Assembly (NCBI GenBank): GCA_021234155.1
Contig: JAJEKV010000020.1
Span: 7,610,563-7,674,562, forward strand
Length of the DNA: 64,000 nucleotides
Direction of reading: 5' to 3'
Origin: Isoetes taiwanensis
Taxonomy: Eukaryota; Streptophyta; Lycopodiopsida; Isoetales; Isoetaceae
The position numbers and the translations under genes were made by a program. Below, piece after piece: positions 23,119 through 32,931 of this stretch. The notes below the pieces were generated by a model. The model was not told the origin of the DNA. It did no database searches and saw only the letters and a list, made by a program, of their open reading frames with translations. The first letter of the stretch is position 1; each line of letters starts with the position of its first letter.

Positions 23119-24656
23119 AAGGCGACCAAAAGGTGCCCAAGAGGCCTAGAAGTGACAAATATTTAGAAAGGATGGAAAGTATGGCACCAACCAAAAAAAC
23201 ACGGGAGGCAATTAGGGGACAAGAGTGTTGCAACCTAGATTGCCAGTGCATTACAATGTGGATGACCTCGTGCGAGATAAGGTCCCAATACATTGGACAG
23301 CTTCAAAAGATAGGATTAATTTCATTTACTCCTTGTGTAGGAATTCCAGCTATGATGAAAACAGCGGGCCCGGCTGCTATATCAATTGAGGGGAATGAAG
23401 GTATGTATGAGAGCATTGAGATGGATTCTTGGGGTGAGCAAGTCTTCATTTTACTGAATCTTTGGGGCGAGGTTAGAAAAGGGCACACTTTGTTCCAACA
23501 TGGTAATGCACTCACTTTGAAACCTAGAGCAAATACTCTAAAGGCCATTGCGGTCTTGAGAGCTTTGTGAGATACATGTCTCAATCTATGCCCCACAAGT
23601 CGAAGGTGAAGCGAGCACGGTGTGCAGTGGTGCAAAAAGTGTTGCCACAACACTATATCCAAAAGGAGTGCCTTAAGGAGGTCAACTCCATCCTAGAAAC
23701 TCTTGGAGGTAGGCCTCTTTCTCAATCACATTTCAGCAAGTTATGGAGCACTCACTTCTCGGACGTGAGTGTCCTACAACACATGCCATTCTCAAAGTGC
23801 AACACTTGCATTCAACTCAAGGATACACTTGCATCAACTGCAATAGAGAAAGAAAGAATGGCAATTAGGGAGCAATTTGCAGATCACCAAAGGGACCAAA
23901 TATCATGTAGGCGGTTGTATTGGCGGTGGAGAACATTTTTCGAGATGCGGTAGGACAAATTTTTGTGTATAATTCATGATAGGATGGACCAACACAAGAC
24001 TTTCTTGCCAAAGCTAGATCCTTTACCCAAAGCGTTGTCAAAAGCGCTTTTCGGATGAAAGTAAGTCCGGCGGGTGTATTAACACATGGTCATGGAGGCT
24101 GGAACATATGGTCATTTTGTGCTTGATCTATGGAGAGATGATCCAAACTTCCATGTGAGCTCTATTTTCAAGTGCCGAGAACACTAGAGAAAGGATCGAT
24201 AGAAGGGAGGAGGTATTCCCCTCAAGCACCCATTTTTGAGGCTTTGATGGATGATCAACCGCTTTGTTACCAAAGGCAGATAAAAAAGCTCACATCCAAG
24301 GTGTCTAGTGAATCAAGGAGGACTTGGGATGATTTCCCCTTACTTGAGAAATCACTGCCTGAGGAGCTATGTGTTCAGTTGGACAACTGTTGGAAAGAAA
24401 ACAAGAATAGATGGATGTTTGGGGCAATGTCATACTTGATAAAGAAGTGGGAGTATTCAAAGTTGTGAAAGTGGGATTCATGATGGTTGGGCATACGCAT
24501 GATGATATAGATGGATTCTTTGGAACTTTCTCCACCAAGCTCAAGAGAGAAAACGTGACCACTCTCCCTGAACTAATGGATGTGTTTGAGAGCTGCATTG
24601 ACCCCAACCCAATGGCTTTCTTGATGGATGAGGTTGCGATTGGAAATCATTTGTAG
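23119..24656 (+). pseudogene. Transposase-like gene, core (DUF7869-like)
   Basis: The frame changes several times (23133-23570, 23567-23953, 24172-24468, 24411-24656). Landmarks in order: a Cys motif FSKCNTCIQLKD followed by a helix, EQFADHQRDQ, LCIIHDRMDQHKTFLPKLDP, and GHTHDDIDGFFGTFSTKLKR with TTLPELMDVFESC. In the DUF7869-type proteins I recall, the same series occurs (Cys-x2-Cys, D-x-Q with P-L-P-K, then GHTHxDID). The acidic residues would be candidates for a DDE nuclease centre. Such proteins are widespread in eukaryotic repeats but the mechanism is not established to my knowledge. At least three frame disruptions make this copy non-functional as read. Confidence 0.6.
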
Positions 24657-25600
24657 AAGGATACTTGCTAGATGGCAAGGACCAGTTGACAGGACACACA
24701 AAGCCACTTCAATTCAAGTTTTGGGTTAGGGATGGAATACCAATCATGCAATATAAGTGGAGACCAGGTGACAAGTTGTGGATGCCTGTACAAGGTATCG
24801 AGTTGTGGCAAAGGGTGCTTCTTTGGTGAAGTTCTCATTCCTAAAGGGCAGCCAAAACCACTACCTCCCTTCAAGGCAGGTCAAAGACTCTAGCCAACTG
24901 GTGAAGGGCATCAAGGATTACATAGCATGCTTGGGATGATGTTGAAATGGAAAGCACACCTCCACTCTTAAGAAAAATCAAATGGACTCCCTAATCAAGT
25001 CTTTGGGAGAAAGTTGTGACATGCTTAGAAACCCGAGCAGCCATGTGGGAGGGAGCTAAGAGATGGGTTCTTGCCGAGTCAAGATGGGAGGGTTCTCAAG
25101 GTGCAAGCACGTCTAAGAATGCTCACTTGGGTCCCAACAAGGGTTCCAAGTGGTTTGTGGGAAGTAAGGCCTCAAAGCCGAAGTGGAAGTGGTTTGATCT
25201 TCCTGAGTGGGATCCCTTTGAGGACATCAAGGAAGGATATTTTGTGCTAGTAAGGCGATGATGAGGACTGGTCCAATATGGTTAGGGGTGGCACTCTCTG
25301 ATGTGACCACCACTATGCCACGATGGAGAGGAGTTGCGTCCCGGATTCCAAATTCAATATTGGGAGCCCATTGGGAGGCACAAGAAGGGCAACTTGAAGG
25401 AGCAATACACCGACTGGCTTTGGGAGAAGAAGTGGAGGGCAATTATCTTTGACCCTCAAAGGAGGGAATTGGTGGAGTGTGTGGTATGGTCATATCCAAG
25501 TTCTCACATTGCAAAAGACAACACACACAAGATCCCAAGAAAGGAGATGGACAAGGCCATGAGCAACCTCCATGCTATATCATTGTATGAGGGTGCATAA
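24657..25600 (+). pseudogene. Transposase-like gene, C-terminal part
   Basis: After ENHL at 24656 coding sense continues as GYLLDGKDQLTGHTKPLQFK and GDKLWMPVQGI. A later frame (25016-25261) reads KWKWFDLPEWDPFEDIKEGY, then IQYWEPIGRHKKGNLKEQY and DWLWEKKWR (25334-25600). A Trp/Tyr-rich end of this sort resembles a small beta-barrel reader domain that often closes this family. It ends about 170 bp before the right TIR, as expected for a transposon gene. Confidence 0.5.
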
Positions 25601-25771
25601 TATTGAGAAGTTTGAAAACTTTCTCAACTAGTGGTTTGTAAAATTTATGAGGAAAACAAGTAACCCAATTCTATGTGTGTCATGTGTAATTCTATTCAAG
25701 CAATCAATTCAGAAATTTCTTTTATGGTGTGTGAGTCCCATTTTCAGTCCGAGTCCCAAAATTCAAGATTT

Positions 25772-25797
25772 GTCCCACTTTAATTAAATACGACTTA
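25772..25797 (-). repeat. Right terminal inverted repeat
   Basis: Exact reverse complement of 13576-13601. Outside it the Helitron 3' untranslated sequence resumes. Confidence 0.9.
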
Positions 25798-25980
25798 AAT
25801 ATGTTTGTTGTATATGGTATTTGTTGTACCTGCGTTCTTATTTCATGCAATTCATTTGCATTATGTTTGTTTAGAACGAAAGCTTCTTTGTTATATTGTT
25901 CAGAATTGATTAGTATTCATTAATTTTTACCTTTTAGAAATTGATGTTTTGATGTTTACCTGGATTATGCCATGATGATT

Positions 25981-26644
25981 TCAAGCGATTAATGCTTCTT
26001 TATATACAATGTTGGGCGTAAATATCTTCTCGTTCTTTAATAGAGCACCTTGTGTTGCGGTATCTTCGATGCTAATTTTGACACCATTCATTGACGTGCA
26101 TCTAGATAAGGCAACATATAATTGACCATGTATGAAGACTGGAGAAGGTAAATAGATGCCAACAGATTTCAATGATTTTCCTTGTGACTTGGAAATTGTC
26201 ATTGAGAAAGCCAATCTTACAGGAAATTGTCTTCTGCTGAAAGGTATCTGGCTGTCTGAAGGTGTCAAGTTTATTTTTGGTATTAGGACACGCGTTCCTT
26301 TGAATGTTTCAGTAATAATTTCTGCGTATAGAATTCTGTTTGTTGCTTGAATTACTTGCAATCGAGTGCCATTACATAGTCCACTTGTTGGATGCATGTT
26401 TCTAAGCAGGATTATTATCGACCGTTCTTTAATATTCAGTTTGTGTGGTGGCATTCCTGTTGGTGTCAAATGATTCAAAAACTCAATTGGAAAATCCCTA
26501 ATATCATTTTGATCGTCAGTTTCTAGAGTGTCGACACTGATGTATGTATGTAGGTTCCCGTGCATTCTTGCTAGTACTTTCTCATTCAACTTCAATGTAT
26601 CTTCATTTTTTGGTGCAGGAATTGCTTTCTCTTGCAAGACTGTT
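25981..26644 (-). pseudogene. Helitron helicase, C-terminal part
   Basis: The frame reads LQEKAIPAPKNEDTLKLNEK, LCNGTRLQVIQA, and FPVRLAFSMTISKSQGKSLK with QLYVALSRCTS before the stop at 25981. These are the last motifs of Pif1-type helicases (motif IV region, then the S-Q-G-x-S motif V and Y-V-A-L-S-R motif VI). The segment is open over 218 residues. It is separated from the rest of the helicase by the 26645-28858 block; the coding sense resumes at DDILDR on the other side. Confidence 0.9.
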
Positions 26645-28180
26645 TTTGAGGGAGGCGCTCATGGAGGCGCTTAGGGTTTCAGCCCTGCTCTTTTGCTCAT
26701 AACTCGGGATTCCGGTGTCAGATTCGGGTGTTCTTGGGCTCTTGGAAAGCTTATCAAACGAGCTTTCCATCGGTGTATGATTTGTATGGTGTTTCCTCTG
26801 TTTTGTCGACGGAATCCACCTGACAGTCCCGGCCCTGTTTTGGCGGTGCTAGGGTTTGGCTGCAGTTTTCTTTTGGCCATAACTTCTGTATCTGGTGGCA
26901 GTTTTGGGTATGTTTGGGCTTGTTGGAAAGCTCTTTGAGCACTCCATCCAGTGGTGCTTAAACTTTTCAGAGATTGGCCTGTTGGGAAAGCCGGTTCAGC
27001 TCTAAAACTTTGGCCTCTGAAACTTTGCACACGAACGAACGGCTTCCAGATAAGTTTTCTGTATCATTTTGAATCAAGTCAATGACCAATTCTGTTAGCT
27101 TTTATATTCAGCAACAAATTAGGGAATACAGCAGAGGCTAGGGGCTGCATAGGCAAGGCAAATGCATTTGGGTAAAAAGTGGACGGAATAAGTTACGGGA
27201 CAGATAGGCTTAGCCTCCGCCGTACACCAGAATAGCGAGGGCTGGACCCACTAACTGGTAATCCGGACCACTATAAACTCCTGCCATAGAATAACAGCCA
27301 CCATGAAAAGACACAATGCATATGTATATAAGTGTGGTATTTGTAGTAAAAAAGGAGACTGGGATACGCTACGGACTGAGGGGTCTAACCCCCGCCGTAG
27401 GCTAGGATAGCGAGGGCACGACCCTCCAACTGGTTCCCGGATCACCAAAATGACTGAAGGAGAGCCTAAAGGCTTTAATAAATAATAGCTTACAAGTGCT
27501 ATTACATCAAGTGCTTGAGGATATGTTGCAGATTATGTGGACATCCATAGAATAATCAAAAAACCATGTTTGGGACTCTACAAGAAGTTTTGCCAACTGC
27601 AGAATGTCCAACAAAGTGGAACAGGGAATAGCACAATCAATTATGCTGCAGGCCTTCAAAAAACTCGAAGATGATGACGTTCATCTAATCAGGTTTTTTC
27701 ATTTGAATTGAATATCTAGTAACACACAAAACAAGGGAAGGGTGATACCATTATCTGCATAATCTGGATGATTGATCTTTTCATTCTTTTATCATCACTA
27801 AGTGATTGGTTGTTGTAAGCTATGAAATTGGACGGTTTCTTTGCACAATGCATCAGTTCTATCAACATAGTATATGCATGCTACGTATGAAATTAGGAAG
27901 TTTCGTTAGACGCTTTACACTGAACTATTAGGCAGTGACTACATAAGCTGGGGATTGTGTTAACATGGTGTAGTTAGAATAATTCAAGATGGTTTATAAA
28001 CACGGACCTTTGGACACGTGATGTTATGTTGACAGTAATTACTACATATTCATAGCTCCGGATTGGAGCTCTAATCAGTACTAATCAGTTTAGTTTAAGG
28101 TTTTTGCAGCCTAACAATAATGGCGTGGGAAAAATCCAAAATCCAGAATGACGGAAAACGGATCTGATAATAATACTGTG

Positions 28181-28270
28181 CATTAGTGAGCCCATTACTA
28201 TTAAGGTTTTTCCTCGAAAACCCTTCGGGGCGGGGTTTTTTAATCCTGATAGTAATCGGCGTCACTAATG
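28181..28270. repeat. Short foldback element
   Basis: CATTAGTGAGCCCATTACTA at 28181 pairs with the reverse complement of 28241-28270 (TAATCCTGATAGTAATCGGC then GTCACTAATG), with a loop rich in C and G runs. Confidence 0.65.
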
Positions 28271-28387
28271 TAGCCCAGGTCATAGACAGGGAAAGAGGGT
28301 TTGTAATATGAACCGCACAAAAGCGGCTCATAAACCCCACACAAATTGTTCAATTAAAAGCTGATTGATAACAACGCATCTGTGCAC

Positions 28388-28666
28388 GGCCGGGTTAAAG
28401 CATGTTAGGGTGTACCACTTATGGAACCTACCTAAAATATCTACTGGATACTCACATACGGCGATATTGCTTCATGCTCATGATAATGGATGATATGAAA
28501 AGTGCTCTAAGACATCATTCTATTACTCTCAACCATGAAGTAAAAATATTGACTATTAGCTTTGATTTAGGTACTTTTAATATCAATTAGGTATCTGCAG
28601 AAAAAGTACTCTAAAACTACCTTTTAGATACTTTTTTAGGCACACCCTAACATGCTCTCACCCGGC
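28388..28666. mobile_element. MITE-like inverted repeat pair, 279 bp
   Basis: A 29-bp arm GGCCGGGTTAAAGCATGTTA... at 28388-28416 matches the reverse complement of 28638-28666 with few mismatches. The interior is AT-rich and non-coding, and its ends also mirror each other (AAAATATCTACTGG against GATACTTTTTTAGG). Confidence 0.65.
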
Positions 28667-28825
28667 CTTGAAGCCGATCCAAAGCGGGGTGCCGGTATTA
28701 ATAGGAAAAAGTGAAGCCTTCAGAAAAGGCTACAATAAACCAGCATGATGTGCTAGTAGCGCCCATCAGGGAGCTCGCCCGTGCTACATAAGTCCACGGG
28801 CCTCAGGACACAAGGGACAATAATG

Positions 28826-28859
<34 letters not shown>
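28826..28859. repeat. (ATCT)n microsatellite
   Basis: Eight tandem ATCT units at the junction between the inserted block and helicase codons for DDILDR. The related (GATA)n at 54463-54490 also lies next to LINE sequence. Confidence 0.95.
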
Positions 28860-29540
28860 ATATGTCGTCCATGTGTTTGGGGTCAATGTTTTGCCCAAAG
28901 ACTTCATCAATCAAATCAAATCTTGCAATGCATTCTTCAGCTAGGTGCACAATATTTTTGTCCAACGTTTGGTTTGTGTTCATCCGTAATCCATTGCCAA
29001 TGTCCAACAGGTAATTTGACCATTCTTTTTCTCCAGGTAGAGGACGCATATTTTCTGTTAGATTATAAGTTTTGAAATTCTTCCAAAGCATGTTACTTTT
29101 TACACATTTAGAAAGAACTTCTGTTTTGGAACCTCGTTTCACGACTGGTAGTTGTTGTCGAAAATCACCTCCAACAACCATGATGATTCCTCGGAATGGT
29201 CTTGGATCTTGTCGTATTTCCTTCAATATGGTGTCAACTGCTGTAAGTGCATCTGTGTGAGTCATACTAATTTCATCCCATAGTATGGCTTTTGTTGCTC
29301 TAATTATATCTGCTTGTCGGCTTGTTGCACGTAATGCTGATGTAGATTCAGGGGTCAATTCCAAAGGTAATTTGAAGGTAGAGTGTATAGTATGTGCTCC
29401 TTTTAACAACAAACTTGCTATGCCAGTCCATGCAACTGCCAAACGTCGACTTCATGCCCTCATAGTATGCTAATTATGGTGTTGAAGACAAACGTCTTTC
29501 CTGTGCCTCCTGGGCCATCTATATTTATGCATGTACTATT
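28849..29540 (-). pseudogene. Helitron helicase, N-terminal part
   Basis: Near 29525 the minus frame reads TCINIDGPGGTGKTFVFNTI, a Walker A motif. After a frameshift near 29460 it continues as AVAWTGIASLLLKGAHTIHS, LWDEISMTHTDAL (Walker B DE), GGDFRQQLPVVKRG (motif III) and YNLTENMRPL. These are standard Pif1-family helicase motifs of Helitron RepHel proteins, which unwind the strand during rolling-circle movement. Confidence 0.92.
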
Positions 29541-30239
29541 GTCATTGTTGTTTTCGACAACTAATAGTACAGTATCTATGATGCATTTCTGTTTTGTATT
29601 TTCCGTCATCTATCTCTTCATTGATATCAAATAGTATATTGTCATGCGTAGTATGGTGTTCGATTAGTTTTGGCTCTGGTAGTTGGTACACTTAGTAGGA
29701 AGTACCATTTCCGAGGATTATATCATTTATATATGTCAAACTTGCATTATGACCATCAACTTCTGGCATGTGGAGGTTGTAGTCTTCAGACATTTGTGAC
29801 TTAAACTTGTTCCACAACTCAAGGGGATTTGAGGTTGGGCCATAGATGCATATGAAAGCAAATGTTTGACGTAATTGAGTAGGCATTTGAAAGCTGGCTG
29901 CATCTTCTAGAGTTCTTTCCCATTCTGCGCCGTCGGCTAATAGACCAAGTTCATTAGCTGCTTGATGGAAATTGTCGCACTTCTTGTTATTAACAAATAG
30001 GATATCATTAAAGCTCGTCATTCCTGTTCTATGGAGTAATAGAAGTTGTAGATAGTATCTCTTTGTATCTCTTGGACTAACATTATACATCCTTGTAATC
30101 ACCTTTGTTCTTGTCTTTCTTTGTTTCCATGTTGTGTCTGTTTTATCAAATCTGTAATGTTGTGGTATTTCTGGATATGTGTACTTATGTGCTTGTATGT
30201 CAATTTTGTTCAACTCAAACCAAGCAGTTAGCATTGTTT
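29541..30239 (-). pseudogene. Helitron RepHel linker region
   Basis: Frame 30234-29692 starts MLTAWFELN and contains ITRMYNVSPRDTKRYYLQLL and GPTSNPLELWNKF, matching the Rep-to-helicase linker of plant Helitrons. An in-frame TAA at 30238-30240 separates it from the Rep portion, and a further stop and frameshift (about 29600-29695) precede the Walker A motif. Confidence 0.85.
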
Positions 30240-30839
30240 ATTTTCTTTTTGCAATCTCAATGGCTTGTTTTTCTTCTCCTACCTCATAGTATATCATTTG
30301 TTTGTTTGGAAGATGTACTGGTAGTCGATAAACAGTATGGGAGTTGTCGTGCATTTTGTATGAATTCAACCTCCAGATTGCTTCTGGTGCAGATATATAT
30401 CTTGCAACAATGTATGCTTGCACTTCATCCCAATTATATGTTGCCGTCAAATCTATGGTTGCTTGATTAGTGATTTTGATACATGCACGATCGTGCCCTT
30501 TATGGATGTATTTGTAAATGTGCTTTACACTATTGACACTGAAACATTGCTCAACATTTATATGTGCTCCATATTTTCGCGTGAGGTAAGGATTGTAAGG
30601 AACAATCATACTATTATCAACAACCATGTCTCCTTTTTTGTATTGTGCACCTTTTCTTCTCCTATATTCTGGATAACCATTAGGTTTAATCACAGTAGAA
30701 TCAATAAATTTTTTTGGAAATCCTTTGGCACATTCCATCAAGCCTGTTTTCTCATTTCGTGCTTGACACCGGGGTCCACATGGACCATGCACCATGTGTT
30801 TCATCACAATATCATGCAACTCATGATCGCTTATTGGAT
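30240..30839 (-). pseudogene. Helitron Rep domain, second exon (tyrosine motif)
   Basis: Begins after an intron acceptor at 30840 with NPISDHELHDIVMKHMVHGP, followed by a Cys-rich CGPRCQARNEKTGLMEC, HIYKYIHKGHDRA and DEVQAYIVARYISAPEAIWR. The last motif carries the paired tyrosines that attack DNA in HUH Rep enzymes. Open for about 200 codons. Confidence 0.92.
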
Positions 30840-30925
30840 CTGTGAAAAAAATGAATAAGTAGAAATTGCATCGCTTATTGAATAAGTTGAGTAAAATTAA
30901 TTATCAATAAGTAATAATAGCATAC
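30840..30925 (-). other. 86-bp intron in the Helitron Rep gene
   Basis: Donor GTATGC at 30925 and acceptor TTTTTTCACAG at 30840 remove a stop and join IP + N + PISDHE in frame, giving the AEIPNPISD-type sequence expected at this point. Confidence 0.85.
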
Positions 30926-31990
30926 TTGGAATCTCTGCACTTGTGATCTCGTCAATGTCATTGTTATTCTTTATTTTGTCTATTTGATCTAGTATAAGCA
31001 GCATATGACAATGTGATAGTCCTCTTTTTTGAAACTCAATAGTGTATGTGAAGGCGTTAGGCTTTTCAAATATATGATCCTCGAGGACATCATGGAAAAA
31101 TGATTTAAGTTTTGTTTGAAATACTTGTGAAACCAAGTCAGGTCGATCTTCAGGTGATTGCCCAAATTCCAAATTATCCTTGATTTTTGACCAATGTGTG
31201 TTGCATGTGAATGTAATGAATATTTCAGCTTTTCCAAATCTTCGTATGAGAGCAATAGAATCTTGGTAACTTTGGTTTAAAGCTCTTGCACTCCCACTAA
31301 ATGTTGATGGCAAAATGACCAACTTACCAGAATTCATTCCTTGATGCTCAGCTTCGTGGTTCACGTAGTCAATCAGGCCGTCATACATTTCAGATCGTAG
31401 TTTCTTTTGATTTGTCCGAATAAAGCATAAATTATTTGCTTCAACTCTTGCATATGCGTCAACGATGAACTGTTGTGTCAATTTACCAGCACTCAATAAC
31501 GGGTTGAAAGCGAACTTCACGTTGTTTCCTTGTTTGTTTTTCCGTGTTACTAGTCTATATGAATAATATTGAAGCATTGATACGTTTTCACGTCTTCTTG
31601 TATTAAATGTTCCAGGTTCTATTGCTTTCTTCATTCCAATGCTCCATCCATCATCTCCACAAGGTAATAGGATTGGATACGATAAGGCATCAATGGAATG
31701 ATGTGTGATTGGTACATTCTTCAAACCACCTCCTCTATAGTGTATACATATATCTCGATTGAATGGAGGCTCTCCATCAGGATTTACAAATATTATTGCA
31801 ACTTCATTTTCAAAGGCAGCATTATATCTATGTGGGTCCACATCTGTTCGATCTCTATTGAAGTACATTCGTATATCTGCAACGTCATTTGTTAATCGAG
31901 CATCATTTTCAGCTTCATGCATCATTTGAAGAGCTTCCGCAAATGGGTTGACAATTTTTAGTTCTTCATCTAATTTCTTTAACAGCTTTA
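30926..31990 (-). pseudogene. Helitron Rep domain, HUH motif
   Basis: The frame contains RFGKAEIFITFTCNTHWSKI (motif 1) and FQKRGLSHCHMLLIL, in which H-C-H is the metal-binding HUH motif with Cys as the middle residue. Upstream is YNAAFENEVAIIFVN, typical of the Helitron-like N-terminal domain. It is open for about 340 codons after a frame change near 31985. The Rep domain nicks and rejoins DNA at the Helitron ends. Confidence 0.93.
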
Positions 31991-32931
31991 AGTCGGATTT
32001 TGTGCTCGTTCTATAGTTGCATACTCTGTGTCAAGGATATATAATTGTGCATACTTTGGTTTCTCACCAGGATTGGAAAGTGCTGCACCCATTATATGAT
32101 ATACTTGTCCATGAATCTTGAAACAATATGGACCTCGAGTACTAAATTGCTCAACATTAGCTCCAAATGAAGCAAATGCCAATGCACTATTATAAGTCCT
32201 GATGTGTGTTTTGAACTCCTTCGAATTTGGATGATATCTAGTTAGCAAGTCATAGAATATTTTTGGCATTTCTTGTAGTGGTGGAAGATGTACCTTGCCT
32301 TTATGACAACATTTAGTACCATCATGTTTGAATTTAATAGCACCGCATGCGTTGCATTCGTGGTTTAATTCTCCAAAATGATGCAAATCCACGTTGATTC
32401 TGCTAGTATTCGTTCGGGCAAGTCTATAAGTTGAACGCTTTTCTCTACTTATTTGCTGCTCTTCTGCTTGTTGATGTAGTCTTCTAGATCTTTGGTTCGT
32501 TAGTTTCCATCTCTCGTATGGTAAGTCGATTCTTTGCTTTTTGTTGTGCACAAATATGTAACCTGGAGGCTCGAATTTCTTCAGTTTCAATTGCGTGTGC
32601 ATTTGCTCGTATATTTCTCTTTCGTATCCTTTTCCATTTTGTATTTTTGAACCCTTTCTTCTTGTTGTTGTAAGGTTTTCCTTCTTCCTTCTACTGTTAC
32701 ATCTTCTACATCATAATTTAGCATATTTCCTTGTATCCTTTTTGTGATTGTTGCATGTGATTTTCCATGTATGATCCTTTTCCGTAAAGCTTCTTCTGAC
32801 AATCTATGTTGTCTTTCAATGTCTGTCTCCTTTGCAAGGATTTCTTGTCTTCTAATATGATATCGTCTTCTTTTAATTGCAAGTCTTTCTTCTCGCTCTT
32901 GAGACGTTTCCTCGCGTTGTCTTCGTGGCAT
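31988..32931 (-). pseudogene. Helitron RepHel N-terminal zinc-finger region
   Basis: From MPRRQREETSQEREERLAIK (32931) a charged leader runs to about 32587, then after a frame change HECNACGAIKFKHDGTKCC gives a CxxC...CC zinc-binding cluster. PPLQEMPKIFYDLLT and YNSALAFASFGANVE follow, a conserved Helitron segment. Confidence 0.85.

Larger units (their letters stand above)
13576..25797 (+). mobile_element. 12.2-kb TIR DNA transposon nested in the Helitron
   Basis: A perfect 26-bp inverted repeat bounds the segment: the left arm 13576-13601 begins TAAGTCGTATTTAATTAAAG and its exact complement is at 25772-25797. The outermost TA on each side can be read as a TA target duplication, leaving 24-bp TIRs starting AGTCG. 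Inside the right end, GGGACTC-like motifs recur (25732-25780, read on the minus strand), and the left end has GTGGGACTC. The interior holds a + strand transposase-like pseudogene (22665-25600) and a minus-strand FCP1-type gene remnant with unusual repeats (13.9-22.2 kb). GC content and repeat style differ sharply from the surrounding Helitron. The superfamily is uncertain: TA duplication fits Tc1/mariner-like elements, but the coding region does not look like a mariner transposase. Confidence 0.8.
26645..28858 (+). mobile_element. 2.2-kb insertion splitting the Helitron helicase
   Basis: It interrupts the helicase between DDILDR (28849) and VLQEKAIP (about 26637). It encodes no recognised protein. 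It holds two related 80-bp segments near 27185-27262 and 27360-27445 (both with CCGCCGTA and ATAGCGAGGG), a foldback at 28181-28270, a MITE-like inverted repeat pair at 28388-28666 and an ATCT microsatellite at its right edge. No clear target duplication was found, so its class is open; a retroposon with a tetranucleotide 3' end is one option. Confidence 0.55.

Noticed and set aside
30105..30858. Plus-strand frames of 121 and 146 codons opposite the Helitron Rep gene
   Set aside because: Shadows of the minus-strand Rep coding sequence, which has the HUH and tyrosine motifs.
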